Counted from the stretch's first letter, positions 33,981-50,177 are shown. The stretch is DNA of 64,000 nt from Trametopsis cervina (GCA_022385755.1 MU278352.1:1-64000); one strand, 5' to 3'. Made by a program: numbers and translations. The notes: generated by a model from the sequence alone, not told the origin.

Positions 33981-36075
33981 ATGGCCTCCGCATGTGATGG
34001 TCGCGCAGGCGCGATGGCCTACATCGACGCGCCGGCCGTTGGTTTCCCTCAAATATGGCTTCACCAGCTGCTCCTCCGCCTATTGTCCTTCGTCCCCACA
34101 GTCGTCATCTCCTTCTGGTCCACTGCTCTGCATCCGCCCATGGAGCGACCCGCCTTACGGAGGCTCCCCTCCTACGCCTCTCCTATACCAAATGCATGGG
34201 CCACGGCTTATAGCCCTCCGAGCTCCGACGTTTCCGACGAAGACCATTCCTCCGACATTGTGGATGAGGAGAAGAATGGGGGTGCAGACGAAAGCGATGT
34301 GATTTATTTCGTGTCGCCGGAAGTCCCGCAGAGGAGGTACGGTAACGTCTTCAACGCGCTGGCCGCGATAGATCCCTCTGCTCTCGCTGCTCAATGCCGC
34401 GTCATTACTCCCCGACCGACCCCGCCGCCCTCCCCCGCCACCGAGCACGATAGCCCTATCCTGATCTCCGTCCCTTCGACGCCCTCCACGGGGTCTTATG
34501 CCCCATCCTCTTGGACCACCGACGGTTCATCCTTCCGCGAACGCGTCGCTGCGCGTCTGGCCAAACAACGCAAGGCCAAAGCCGAGGCTTCCCGCAACAG
34601 CGGCAGCGACAGTGGTGGTAGGGTCCACATGCTGTTCAATGGGCGCGAGATGTACGCGTTAGCTGGGTCAATGGGAAGCGGGGCAGGCGGACGCGTGATG
34701 TACGCGCACAACAAGGACGGGCAGGAGGTCGCGATCAAGGTGGTGCACAAGGCGCGGACGTACCGCCATTTCATGGGTCGGGCGAACGTGCTGAACGAGT
34801 TGAGGGCATTAAGACGCGTCACGGAGAGCGATCTGGCGTTTTTGTGCCCTGTGTTGTCTGCGTGGGATGATGAGACGAATATTTATATCGTTATGGTGAG
34901 TCCTCAAGTGATGGTGTTTATCTAGAACGTGGTCCTGACCGTCCTCTTTAGCCCTGCTTGCGGGAGAACCTGCTTCAGCGGATGGAGAGGTGTCCGTTGT
35001 CAGAGAAGGAGGTCATGATCTATTCTGCAGAGATGGTGCGTACCCGAATGCAAGTGTATATGTCCGTACGCTCAGCTCACGATTGATGTAGATCCACGCC
35101 TTGTCCAGCCTTCACAGCTCCGGTGTCATTCACCGTGATATCAAGCCCGAGAACATCCTGTTCGACGCTTATGGACACATCGTTCTGGGTGACCTGGGGC
35201 TGGCGTACACAAGCGAGGCAGAGTCGAACATCATTGAGGATGTTCGCCTCACTGAACTGATGGGTACGCCGGGGTACATGGCCCCAGAGGTGATCATGGT
35301 GACCTCTCGTGCCCCGTATAGCTGGGAGGTCGACGTCTATTCGCTGGGTCTTGTCATCTTCGACATGGCACTGGGTCACCTTACGGCGTTCTATTGGGGC
35401 GAGACCATTGAAGATGTGAAGCGGAAATTGATTCTGTTCGACGTTCCTGTGTGGGACGTCGCGGATGGAGAACTACGGGATATGTTAACTCATGTGAGTC
35501 TATTAATCTTTGCGAACATCAAGAAGAGACTAGCTGACTGAAATGATAGATGGTTGCCCGCGATCCAACCTGCAGATGGTCGGCCGAGGCTCTAAAAGGC
35601 CATAGGTACTACGATACCCTCCATTGGAGTGCACTAGAAACGAAGGATTACATTGGTAAGCCTATTCAATCCATGATAACGATCCATACTCACGGTCAAT
35701 GCTGTTCTAGTAAAACGCCCTCCGCCTCCCGAGATTGACGACGGTCGAAGGAGCATCTCGTATTCTACGTTCCATGAAGGGCGAGATAGTGGATACGGCA
35801 ACCTCCCACTCGATTCCAAGGGAGAAGTGGTCCCCAATCGTCACGTCCTTAAACAGATGCATGAAGACGGCAATGAACCAGACGCGTTCAAGTTCTCGAT
35901 GGATGCGGATTACCGCCGAATCTTGTTGCGGGAATTCATCTGCGATGGGGAACAGCCGCTGCACAGTCGGTACGGTCTTTCTGCCACTCCTGTTCATCCC
36001 ATACCGCCCCCGCCAGCCTATTACTTTTCCGCGATCTACAAAACTGGCGATGATGCCCCATCCACAAGCTTGTGA
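33981..36075 (+). CDS. Ser/Thr protein kinase with DLG motif
   Basis: Five exons: 33981-34895, 34952-35035, 35092-35493, 35550-35655 and 35711-36075; sum 623 codons plus stop. A hydrophobic stretch near residues 25-50 (LLLRLLSFVPTVVISFW) suggests a membrane anchor or signal. A disordered acidic and Pro/Ser region follows. The kinase domain begins about residue 215: GSMGSGAGGRVMYA glycine loop, VAIKVVHKARTY, catalytic loop VIHRDIKPENI, LGDLGLAYTSE (DLG in place of DFG) and MGTPGYMAPEVI. Catalytic Lys and both Asp residues are kept. The C-terminal 120 residues are not kinase. It shares layout (hydrophobic N-terminus, kinase, extra tail) and intron positions (after the NIYxIM segment, before the HRD exon) with the DYG kinase at 17499, so the two are probably paralogues. 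Confidence 0.88.
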
Positions 36076-37526
36076 GTTGTGAGTCCTTGTGTACACAAAA
36101 CTGTTCCACGCTGTACAGTATGCTGTATGTAAGCCGAGTTAGCCGTGTATTATGTATATCTATCTACCAATGCGAGCCATCTACTTATTGCGTTTGCGCT
36201 TCCTGGATGGTGCCGAAGAAAGTTCGGAGTGCCGTATTGATTGACAAACACCGGTCTCCAGACTGAGTGTGACCCTGAGCCGATGACCATAAACGAGGAG
36301 CTTCGCTGACAGACGCAGTGGGAACGTGGGGGTGCTAGACACCGCCTACGGTGCTGCAGCCGAGGAGCCCAGATACCGCATGCCTGTATTGTATTCGAGA
36401 GCTTGTCATGGTAGCGCTGTCGCTGGGAAGGAAACGCAGCTATCACGGATCGATCCTAGGTTCGAGTGCATTGCCTGCTCCGACCCTTGGTCGCCTGACC
36501 AGCGTAGCCCGGTATACTGATAAGTTGTATCCAGTCATACTGTATCGTTGTGTGCACAAAATAATAACAGCCAGCAGATCTGTGGTTGTCGCGGGGCTGA
36601 TCTGAACCCCGGCCAGGCTCGTCGAGGGTGCCAACGAGGCAGGAGCATGGCAAAGTCTGAGTTCGGCGCGTGGGCAGCGTCCGTTGGGCTGTGCACTACA
36701 TTCTGATGTTCTGCGGAACGTGTAGTGTACCCTTGGCTGCGTGCTGGCAGATGTCAACGAGCAGATTCAAGTTAGCCCAGGTGTACACCAAACGGACCCT
36801 AGGCACCTCTTTCTGTCCCGCATTGTCTGCTGGCTGGTGCCCGGGCCAGCTCACAGGCCAGGATTTGGAGGCGTTTGGGGGAGGCACAGCACAATTGGAC
36901 GAAGCTGATAAGAAAGCCGGAATGATGGAATGGCTGATCAGGGCCAGTAACAACGCGTCACAGCCGTGGTCACGCCCCATCAGGCGCCCCGCGGTATCCG
37001 GGGTCACCGCACGAGGTCGCTCTCCTCATGTCGTGCCAGCTCTTCTCCTTCAACGGCGTTGGAGGCGAATGCTCCCAGCGTTGACCACAAACCTCTCATC
37101 TACGCTCACGATTACTCTTGATTGTCATTTCCTTCGCTTCAGGTCCATGGTTTTGTAATTTTGTGGCACAGACAACTCGGATTGCTGTGAGCACGCTTTT
37201 TACTTGTTAATCATGTCCTTCTCAACCGATCATGGCCGCTCTCCCGCTCTCAAGTGCTGGTCCTGGCCCTCACAGGTATTATGGAGACATTTATTGGTGT
37301 TTCTCCAGAACATCATAGTCCTCATTATATCCACGAGTTTTCTCCCGCACCTTGTACGGCCGCTACACTACTTTCACACCACCCACAACACTCCTCGCTG
37401 CTGAATACGTGGTGTTACCACTCTGACTCTTGTACCCAGTTGTCAGAGCAAGATCCTGCCCGGTCCTTGTCAGCCTTTCTTCTGGAGGACCACCAACACG
37501 ACGCGCCACAGGCCAAACCGCAGCGG
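36076..37526. other. Intergenic, no gene seen
   Basis: ORFs of up to 162 codons on both strands have no features. The frame of the next gene is open from 37254, but a TATA box near 37530 argues that coding starts later. Confidence 0.45.
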
Positions 37527-37613
37527 CTTATAAGTCACATCTATTCACCTCCAAGTACCGAGTCAGCCCTCAAACGGCCGATATCCCTGCCCTGCGACTG
37601 TGCTCAGCACTTC

Positions 37614-39317
37614 ATGAACTCCGAGTCTTGTGAGGACCACTCACCACCTCCGCTCACTGCGCTACTTTCTGCGTCACACGATCCCTTCTACCGCCCGCAG
37701 CCTCCTTCGCCTCCACTGGATACCCCGGAGCTGGTACAAAGGTCTTTGCCTGATGATCATGAAGCACTGTCACCCTCCTCGACCTCTCCTGCCACTCTGC
37801 CTCTGTCTCCTTTGTTGTCAGATAATGTAGACGCGGCTGACGACGCCACTTCGCCTCTCGGTCCCCGATCATATCCGGCTGACAATGACGATGGCAAGTC
37901 GGTTTCTTGCAAACGTCAACGTCGTTGGAACGGAACTCAAGAAGACATGTTCGACGTGCATACATTTGGCTTTACCTCTGGCGAATACCACGATGGCACG
38001 GAGCTCCCTCCTCTCGAGTTGCTTTCCCCCGAGTTGCCTATGACCACCTGGCCCACCCCGGCTGACATCTTCAAGTCGCACAGTCCTGGCGATGGCGACG
38101 TCACGCAGCAGAGTACATGGGGTCTTGGCGATCATGATACGGTTGAATTTAACGACACAAATGGCTTTGGGAATATCCTTCAGGGTCCTAGCGGCCCCCG
38201 TAATGCGATCAAGCCTAGAGGGTTATCTCTTGACTCTGCGGGACTTGAAGACTTTACGTTTGGCGCTTCCAAGAACTGTAGTGTCAATCAGCCACTACGA
38301 TCCCGAACGACGCTGCTGAAGCCGATGCCTGAACTGGAGCCCATCTGGGAACCAAATCAGCACATGGATATCGACTCGGTTGGATCTCCCGAGCCTGACT
38401 CCCTTCTTTTACCTCTGCATGGCTTCGATCTGGAACCGGTCAGCGATGTGGCCGTGGACATGGACGATTCGATCACGGACATGGACTCACAGCATGGACT
38501 TCCGGATTTGTTTTCAACGTCCCACTTCGGCTTCTCCCCCGTGCAAGAACTCCCCGATCTAGAGATGGAAGATATACCGTCGGCGCCGTCGTCACCTCAC
38601 TCTCCCCTCATGCAGCTGGCGCCAGATCCGTCCGATGGCACATTTATCGTGCCGTCAGACGGGACGATATCTCCTGCGTTGCTAGGTCCCCCCTCTCCGG
38701 ACGACGGACTGGGCCTCTTCGTCGAGCCTTCTGGTGTCGACCCCCCGTTCATACGATCGCCCTCACCGTCCGACTTTGAGCTTCAAGTGCTCGAAGGTCA
38801 GGTTGATATTTCTGCTACTGGTCTTCCGGAAGACGAATATCAACTCCTTCGTACGCTGTACGAATCCGTACAGCAAGCTGAGGCGTCAGCGCGCGAGCAG
38901 GAGAACGCTCTTGATCGGCGCGTGAAGGACATCTCAGCGCTGCTGGATCCGTCGAAGATGGTATCGGACCCAGCGGTGATGTACAGCCGCCGGCAAGAGT
39001 TGCGGACGGCGAGCGAGATGCGGACTGAGGCGAGACGAGCGCGGAAACGCGAGAAGCACAGGCTGCGGGAAGTTGGCGCGATTCTGGACTTGAAACTGGA
39101 TTTGGATAGATCTGTCTTTCAGAGGAGAGGCTCGATGCGGAATGTACCACAGCTGGTGGCGAACATGGTGCTCAAACGGCGTGACGCATCAAGGTCATTA
39201 GCGAATCGCAAGGCGGCTGGAGCGGCGCGGACGTCGCCAAGCCCTCTGAGATCCTCCGCGAGTCGCGAAGATGACCTTCATGAGCTCAGTGCCGACGTTG
39301 AGATCGACTTTGAATAG
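37614..39317 (+). CDS. Acidic, mostly disordered protein of unknown function
   Basis: One long exon. The frame is open from an ATG at 37254 (687 codons), but a TTATAAG at 37527-37533 favours the ATG at 37614 (MNSESCEDH), giving 567 residues. The bulk is Ser/Pro/Asp-rich, with repeated hydrophobic-acidic clusters (LPDLEMEDIPSAP, FDLEPVSDVAVDMDD) like transcriptional activation regions. The last 180 residues are helical and basic: a coiled-coil-like stretch (LLRTLYESVQQAEASAREQE), then RRARKREKHRLREVG, then MVLKRRDASRSLANRKAAG. No DNA-binding domain is recognised. A nuclear regulator is a guess from composition only. No paralogue lies in the window. Confidence 0.7.
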   Translation: MNSESCEDHSPPPLTALLSASHDPFYRPQPPSPPLDTPELVQRSLPDDHEALSPSSTSPATLPLSPLLSDNVDAADDATSPLGPRSYPADNDDGKSVSCKRQRRWNGTQEDMFDVHTFGFTSGEYHDGTELPPLELLSPELPMTTWPTPADIFKSHSPGDGDVTQQSTWGLGDHDTVEFNDTNGFGNILQGPSGPRNAIKPRGLSLDSAGLEDFTFGASKNCSVNQPLRSRTTLLKPMPELEPIWEPNQHMDIDSVGSPEPDSLLLPLHGFDLEPVSDVAVDMDDSITDMDSQHGLPDLFSTSHFGFSPVQELPDLEMEDIPSAPSSPHSPLMQLAPDPSDGTFIVPSDGTISPALLGPPSPDDGLGLFVEPSGVDPPFIRSPSPSDFELQVLEGQVDISATGLPEDEYQLLRTLYESVQQAEASAREQENALDRRVKDISALLDPSKMVSDPAVMYSRRQELRTASEMRTEARRARKREKHRLREVGAILDLKLDLDRSVFQRRGSMRNVPQLVANMVLKRRDASRSLANRKAAGAARTSPSPLRSSASREDDLHELSADVEIDFE

Positions 39318-40838
39318 AGTCTTTCCGGTCTGGGACGTCTCCATGAGGAATTTCCGTGAGTCTGTTTGCCCGAACTTTCGATATCTAGAAGCCGTCGCGC
39401 ATCGTCCATCCAGCCACCGTACTTATACTACTCATTTATAGGCTCGATCAAGCATTGTACAACCACCGAGTCTCTTCTCGTCCCATGCATCATTGTAGCA
39501 TTACCTTTGTCATCTCATAGTCGGCATTTAACTCATACCCTTGCTTCAAGTATCGAAGAATATTATGCTTTGCACGTATATTTTCTTCCTCTTCTGCTGG
39601 TTCCCGTTTTTTGCTTTCCCATATCGTCCCATTTCGACCTTATCTCACGAGTCCTAGTGCTCCCCATCTTCATGTCTCCCATTCGTGCCCCCCTCAATCC
39701 TCTGTACTTCACGAAAAGACTCGAGAGATAAGGATGACATCTCCCCCGTTCACCGACCCCCAGTTTACGTTATTATTTCATGTGCTTGCTGTTCACCTGG
39801 ATTTCTCGACTAGAGGCGGAAGAAGAACGTCACAGATCCTTCTTCTCAACTCATCCTTCTCCCTCTGCTTACTTACGGACTTCGCTCTTCTGTATAATAG
39901 GCTCATCGCTTTCGAAGGCAACGTCGTGGAACCATGGTGCAGAAACCATGATTTCGGATTTTTATGACTGGTATATACATGCTTGCTCGATATGAATATT
40001 CTCTCGCTCGGAGGTGCGGTCACTGTAAGGGAGAAATCGATGGCTGACTTCAAGCTTTGTGCATCCGATCAGGCAGGTTGCTCTGACATCTGCCTCGCAC
40101 CAGCCTGTCTTTATGACTTGACATCAGATAGATAATGGGTTTGTGCTGCACGGCGTAAGTGAGGAGCGAGAAGCATAAGATACGCACTTTCCTTTGTTGG
40201 CTGTGCGGTGACTTTCACATTCGTCATCGGTGCGTTCAGTTGAAATAAAACTGTGTATATAGTACGTGAGTTATTCCCGGAATAACTCTGTAGACTTCGT
40301 GTTGCAAGCGATATGAACGATAAGACGTCATGATCAGCTGCAATACCATCAGGCTATGCACAATCAACAAGCGATCTTCAGGGTCTCATCAGCTGCTCCA
40401 AGACGAAAATTATTGCCTTCTTCATTCTGTTCCTATGAATACGTACTAAAGCACTGCACGACACACAGCTTTGGGATGTAAAAATGGGTAAAGGGGTAAG
40501 AGTAAGAGAGAGCCATGACGATCTATGCCAGATCGGAGTGAAGGGTAAACGGGGTGGTTGAATCTCATGAGCAAAGGGGGATCGACGGACTACTAGTGAA
40601 ACAGAAACAGAGCACTGCTACATACAACAACATGGGCAAGCGTGCGCAACGGCAAGAAAAAAGGAGGCTTCTAAAACAACAACAAATGGCCAGCAGAATT
40701 GGGACGAACGGGCTCGGCTTCTAATGTCACAACAACATATGTACACCTGTGGCATCATCCGGTCATAATGCATCGTCATCGCGCGGGTAGGTCGTCAGCA
40801 GAGGGGTATGTTATGCGTGTGCGATTCGTGTTCTGGTC
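39318..40838. other. Convergent 3' regions
   Basis: The acidic protein (+) ends at 39317 and SRPK (-) ends at 40839. The 1.5 kb between has only short ORFs, including a serine- and hydrophobic-rich one at 39366-39731 that looks like chance. No repeat or RNA gene was recognised. Confidence 0.5.
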
Positions 40839-44342
<3,504 letters not shown>

Positions 44343-44350
44343 TATATAAG
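44343..44350 (+). promoter_or_regulatory. TATA box of the MFS gene
   Basis: TATATAAG lies about 150 bases before the ATG at 44499, followed by pyrimidine-rich leader sequence. Confidence 0.55.
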
Positions 44351-44498
44351 CCCTCCGCCTGCACCGTCCAGCGGAGCCACACAAACCAACGATCTCCTGC
44401 TTTTACCACTTGTTCATCTCTCTTTCCGATACCGCATTTCAGCTGGGCGCCGGACTAACGCGAATTCGACATCAAACCTCCTCGCATTTCTGCTTGAT

Positions 44499-46551
44499 AT
44501 GGCAGGTGACCAAGTTCCACGCGCGGCGGATGAGGAGACCCCTCTCTTGCGCGATACAACCCAGGACGCCAAGACACCGAACGTGGACTCAAATAAAAGT
44601 GTCTACGATCGGTTCACCAAGAAACAGAAGAATGCCATCGTGGCAGTGATTGCTCTGGGCGGTCTTGCTCCTTGTAAGACGCACATTCTCGCCTCGTATT
44701 ACTTCCATTCCAACCATCACCGCTAGTCCTTATTGCAGGATCGTTCATTCCGTCCATACCACAGATTGCCGAAGATCTCGAGACGACCGGCGAGGTGGTC
44801 AGGTAAGCGACCTCTATCGCACCAGAACAACGAAGCTGAGTGTTCATTAGCTTCGCGGTCGGCCTCGCAGTCGGAACATCGTCTTTTGGCAGCCTTATCC
44901 TGTCCTCATACTCTGGATACTGTGAGTGGTTTGTACTTTACCAATTCCTGATGATAATAACCTCCCTTATGGACTCAGATGGCCGGCGCCCGATTACCCT
45001 AGTATGCTTCATCATTCAATGTCTCGGCTCCTTAGGCATCGCAACAGCATGGAACGTCACCGGCCTCCTCTCCTGGCGGGTTGTGCAAGCATTTGGCACG
45101 TCTATTGGGATGTCCCTTGGCTTAGCCATCATCGGCGACATTTACAGGGTCGAAGAACGCGGAGCTGCGTCCGGGATATACGTTGGTGTGCGTCTGCATA
45201 CCTTTTCAGCTCACAAAGTCCCTGCCGCTAATCGGCATGACAGTCCATACTGCTAGGCCCGGTGATGGCACCCGTCATTGGCGGTACCGTAGCACACTAT
45301 GGGTCCTGGCGCGTTATGCAGTTCGGACTTTCTGTCTACTCACTCATATGTGTCATTGCTGTGTACTTCTTTCTGCCCGAGACGTCCCAGCCTGGTTCCC
45401 GTGGCATCGAGAAAGCAAGGGAGAAGGGTGAGAACCCACGTTTTGTGCTCTTGAACCCTTTACGTGGTCTACTCTTGCTTAAAAGCCCAAACATTTTATT
45501 TATCGTGCGTTGCCCCATCCTCCAATTATTTCCTAAATTAGACACTTGACTTATGAATATCGATAGGCTCTTGTATGCAGTTTTGCGGTGATGGCAGATT
45601 TCAGTTCGTGTTCGCTCCTATTTTTTCTGCAATCTCGCTAACCGACTGCTGCAGCCTTAATTGTTCCCATCTCTTTCACAGTGGTAAGCACCAGACAGCT
45701 CCCGTATACCCGCATTACTGAGGACATCTACAGGGAAAGACATTCAACATCACAAACGAGGCCGTAATTGGGGCTATGTGCATCCCAATCGGTATCGGCA
45801 ACTGCTGTACGCTCACACCGACCCCGTCCTCCTGTAACGTATAGCTAACATCCCTACTCCGTTTCTACAGTGGGTGCCCCCATCTCAGGAATGATATCCG
45901 ACCGCACCGTTATCCGTCTGCGCGAAAAGCGCGGCGGGGTGTACGTCCCCGAAGACCGTCTCTGGGCAGGGCTCCTAGGCTCCGGAGTATTCCTTCCCTG
46001 CGCCCTCATCGGCGCCGCGCTCGTCATGCATTTCGTCGAGGGCACCCTCGGCCTGGTCTTAATCGGCTTCTGCCTCCTATCGGCCGGGCTTGGGGTGAGA
46101 GTCCATATGTGCATGCGCGGAATTATGTACATGCACTGATCATTGCACAGGTTGTGTTCACGATGAACCCGCTCACGGCGTACGCTGTCGACATTTTGCA
46201 CGATCGGAGTGCGGAAGTCATGGGCGCCATGTCGTACGTAGCTTGCACGTTTTCTATACGTATGTTGAACTCACGCCAGGCTTCATCTCCCTCAGATCAC
46301 TGCGAGGCTTATTTCTGGCAGGATATGTCGCTGTGCTCTTGCCGTCCATCAATAAGTTCGGTATTCTGCCCACGTACACCACCGTCGCGGCTGTAGTATG
46401 GGTCGGATTCGGGTGAGTAATCATCGCACGTATGTTCCCGCTACCTTGCATAACTATCTATCCCAACAGGCTCCTTGTTACCACAATCAAGTTTGGAGAT
46501 AGGATGCGAAGGATGGTTGACCTCAAGTTCACCACCTCCGGGCACGACTAA
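44499..46551 (+). CDS. MFS transporter, drug:H+ antiporter (DHA1) type
   Basis: Plasma-membrane exporter-like protein. Twelve exons were traced: 44499-44673, 44727-44802, 44851-44921, 44979-45185, 45257-45504, 45567-45603, 45655-45683, 45734-45806, 45871-46094, 46151-46233, 46296-46412 and 46470-46551; sum 473 codons plus stop. An acidic N-tail containing EETPLLRD precedes the first helix. Family marks include SFIPSIPQIAEDLETTGEVV after helix 1, DGRRPITLVCF at the loop between helices 2 and 3 (motif A position), LSWRVVQAFGTSIGMSLGLA, GDIYRVEERGAASGIY, and LGPVMAPVIGGTVAHYGSWR (motif C-like). The loop after helix 6 is short. This fits DHA1 fungal exporters; the substrate cannot be inferred. 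The second half is shorter and less canonical than the first. Confidence 0.9.
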
Positions 46552-46626
46552 TATACAATACCTACACTTCCAGCTCTGTCTAAATACAACTCCCAGTATA
46601 AAACGATGCCCACGTACGGCGCTCAA

Positions 46627-49559
46627 TCAGGAGAACTGGTATGAACGACCTGGTACGAGCTGCACTGACGACCTGGCCTCATTCGTATACTGCAATAACC
46701 CTTGCTGCACTGCTTCCCCCACGAGCGCTGTTATCTCCTTCAGCTTCCGTCCATATGGATTTCTTGGCAGCGAATTGAAGTACCCCTGAATCTTCGCTAT
46801 CTTTGGCCGTAAGGCGGGAGGTCCTAGCATGTAACGGATCAAAGGCGCGAAGCGCACCCGCGTGCCCGTTACGTAGAGCGTCGACCCGTCATCTAACACC
46901 GTCCTCGAATCTGCCTGGTACAACCCCAAGCCGTAGTTTTCGTTCATGTACACTCTAAGTGAGCCCTTCTTTGTCTTCTCCAGAAGCACCCCTTCATGGA
47001 TAGCCTGTGCTATCTTGGTATTCACTGATTGCTTTGTGGTACCATAAACGGCCGGATAGCGCTGGAGCAGCTTGTCGCGCAGTATAGTGCGTTGCATATA
47101 AATCGTCTTGAATTGGGCATGCTCTGATGCCATGACCTGGACGAGCTGAGCGAATTGTCCGTAATGCGGAGCACGAGCGGAATCAGATTCCTGTGGATCG
47201 TCCAAGGACAAGGGTTCAGAATCAATCGATGGTGAACGAGTGCTTCTGCCATGACCGAGCATAATTTTGTAAGCAGCATAACCGGACACATAGTCCATAA
47301 CTCACGTATATTCTGCTTTCTGTTTTCCGTTCGGCGGGCCACGGGCGGCGGTGGATTCATCTGACTCAGCATCTGACTCTGAATCAGACTCGACCGATGG
47401 TCTGACGGTTGGCTGTGTATGCGAAGGAGGCAGGGACGTAGAAGCGACGGGGGCCGGATGAGCAGTAGTTCTGCTGAAAAAATTGATACTGTGAATCGCA
47501 GGACTAGACGCATAACTAACAACCTACCTCGATGCGGTGTCCTGCGTTGCGGATACCCGAGGCTGAGGAGTTAAGGGCTTGTGCGCTGGCAAATTCCACC
47601 CGTTTACCCCAGAGGAAGATGCAGCGCCTGCCGCTGCACCACTGCGGGCTGAGACACGGTCCAGGCGGGTGGTGTGTTCCGGATCCGCAACGGCAAGTAA
47701 AGAGTGCCCACCATCACGCGTGAGGCGCAAACGAGAGCGAACCTGCAGGTAGCCTTGCCCCAGGTTAGACACCAGCCCGTGGCTCCTCGACTTGGAGCCG
47801 TCTTCTTCCCCCCAATTATCAGTGTCGCGTACGCATAGGGCGTTCGGCGCGAACATGATAGCGTGGCCGGTCGGAAGGGCGATTATCTGTGTACGAAACT
47901 CTTAGAGCGCGAACATAAACCATAAACTACGCGCGAAGCGTACCTGGGAAAACAATTCTTCCGTCGAACCTTGCGCGGCGGACACGTGTTGGCCGAGCTC
48001 TTTCAACCACATCGGCGACGAGAACCGGTGTGCGATGATGATCGAGCACAACGCCAAAAACTTGCTGGGTATTACGGTCGGTTCCTGAGTTGATATGACA
48101 ATACGGGTCGCCAGATGGCGTTGTTGACGAATTACGGACAGGAGCGACTCAGTCAGGCGCCCTGAACTGCCAGTTTGCGACTCCGAAAGATACTGGGCGA
48201 GTCACAGGTAGTTAGCAAAGAGCACACGTCGAAATGGACTGTAGTTATACTTTATGTGCTTCGTCTAGCACTAAAGGTAACTTCAGCATTCATCTCTTCA
48301 GCCGAGTAAAGCTAGCTCGTACCTACGAGTTTCCCAGATACACCGATATCAGCCTCTATAAACAAGCCAAGGATCATGTCGAAGAATCCGCAAGCCGTGG
48401 ATCCGTCCATGAAGGGAGATGAAAGACTGAGGGCAAGATAATGTCAGCGATACAGCCGATTTGCAAGATCATGAGTGCCGTACTCAATGATAGTCAGTTG
48501 GCCCTTCCCGAAATGGCTTGCTACCGAGTTCTCAATGGTTCCGCCTTCGAGGCATGAATCCAAAAGAGACAATCTGATCCTCAGCATCGACATCTGCGAT
48601 CTGTTAAAACCTTGCTGCTCGATTGCCGTCCGAAATGCATAGTAGTCGAACTCGTCTTGCATGGAGCGGAGGATAGCCATAATTGATTCCATATACAAAG
48701 GCATCTCTGTACATGATGTGATCTCAGTATATGGCGAGATAAAGCCCTGGGAACGATACTTACGGCTGCTCTCATCTACCTTCATCATTGACAGCAGGCG
48801 CTCGCCGCTGATATCCCCAGGACCGAAGAGCAGAGGCTCTACTCGGACGTTGGGCAGCCCAGCGTAAACCTTCTTCATCGATTGTAGATACGAAGGACTG
48901 CGATCGATTAGAGCTGCGGTTTATAAGTGGCGAGGTGTGACGACGTACACAACCAAGACGGTGACCGGGGGAGGAACGATGCCCTCCCCGCGCAAGTTCG
49001 GGTTCAGTTGCGATAAATACGCGGCTTCGCATGGCTGCACAAAGCCCCCACCAGCAGCGGTATCAAAATGAAAGCTGACGAACTTATTAGCTATCGCGTG
49101 CAATGTTCAGACAAGATCGTTATGCTCACAGTAGAGCACTAAGTGGTTCAGGTAGTATCCCGATCCTCGTATCCTTGATCAGACAACTTTCGAGGAGAAC
49201 AGAGGCAGAGTGGCTTTTGCCGGAACCCTTAAATTTCTGAAGTTAATCCTACAGAACACCGATCAACAAGCGTGAGAGCGTACTTGCACACCGCACACAA
49301 CTGCACTGAACGGCGTATTGGTATTGATGTATACCTTGGGCACACTTGGTCTCTCCGCCAGTTGCGGGGCATGCTGGGATATCAGTCTTCCGTAAAGAGC
49401 TCTTTGCGGGAAAACAGATGTCCCGAGCATATCCAGGGCATCGCCAGAGAAGACGGGTGCCGTTCGACTAGAGTGGTGTGCCCCGGCTGTATACTCTGTT
49501 GAAGGGTCATCTCCAAGCAAATCCAGCTCGGGGTCGGGGTGGGTAGCGGTTCCGTTCAT
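46627..49559 (-). CDS. HerA/FtsK-like P-loop ATPase, Agaricomycete family
   Basis: Multi-exon minus-strand gene starting at 49559 (MNGTATHPDPELDLL). An intron splits the Walker A loop: AVVCGVQ, then GSGKSHSASVLLES. Downstream come FHFDTAAGGG, PNVRVEPLLFGP, and a small exon with Walker B LPLVLDEAHK. Then RLTESLLSVIRQQRHLATR, IVISTQEPTVIP and CSIIIAHRFSSPMW follow, the motif-III, arginine-finger style region of HerA/FtsK ATPases. After a Ser/acidic linker, the last exon (to 46627) encodes a helical region with LLQRYPAVYGTTKQSVNTKI and ITALVGEAVQQGLLQY, which looks like one or two winged-helix modules. I recall a broad Agaricomycete family of this kind with no known function. The resemblance to prokaryotic DNA-pumping ATPases is established for the motifs; a role in DNA handling is inference. 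It ends 75 bases from the convergent MFS gene. Confidence 0.82.
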
Positions 49560-50177
49560 GTTAATGGGAGGTCAGAAAACTTTGAGATACGTTGAAGGAG
49601 GTGGTGGTTGCTCAGCAAGTTGGGGGTTGTCTGCGCATTCACACACGCATGAGCGTTAGATGCCATGGCGTCTGAAATGCCGTGGTCCCTTCTTCGGGGG
49701 AACGAGGCAGGGGACGAACTATGCCAATGGAAGAGTATCTGGCTGGCGTATGTCAGCAAGCTGTTTACCAACTTCGTATGCACAGCCTGACCCCTTACGT
49801 GTGCAGCTCAAGACTTCTAGCGTATTGTTTATTACCTGTCAGCTCAAATACCTCACGGATGCAGCGCTTCTATACATGCTACCTGTGATGCGGTTTTCAT
49901 AAACGACCACACAGGTAGCACCTAGAGCAACGCTGCCATATAAGTCGAGCTGGAAGTGCGTTAGGAAATGCGCGATGAACGTTACTGGTAAGTTACTACC
50001 GCACCCGTTATCGAGTAGTGGCGAAACAACGGCAAATAGCGCGATCACGAGACCAGGTGCGTGTCCAGTACTTGGTGCTGTCGGCCTTGTTACACTCACC
50101 CCACGAGGTCGACTCGGACGGTGGCGACGTTCGACTCTTTCCCTGGCTCGACAGTTCCTTTGCGCCGGACGCTCACC
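49560..50177. other. Divergent promoter region
   Basis: Lies between the HerA-like ATPase (-) and the hypothetical protein (+). ORFs are short. The frame of the plus-strand gene is open from 50061, without a strong reason to start before 50178. Confidence 0.5.

Noticed and set aside
36461..36480. GGTTCGAGT motif suggestive of a tRNA T-arm
   Set aside because: No matching acceptor stem, D-arm or anticodon arm could be placed around it; the same holds for the GGTTCGAG at about 26325.
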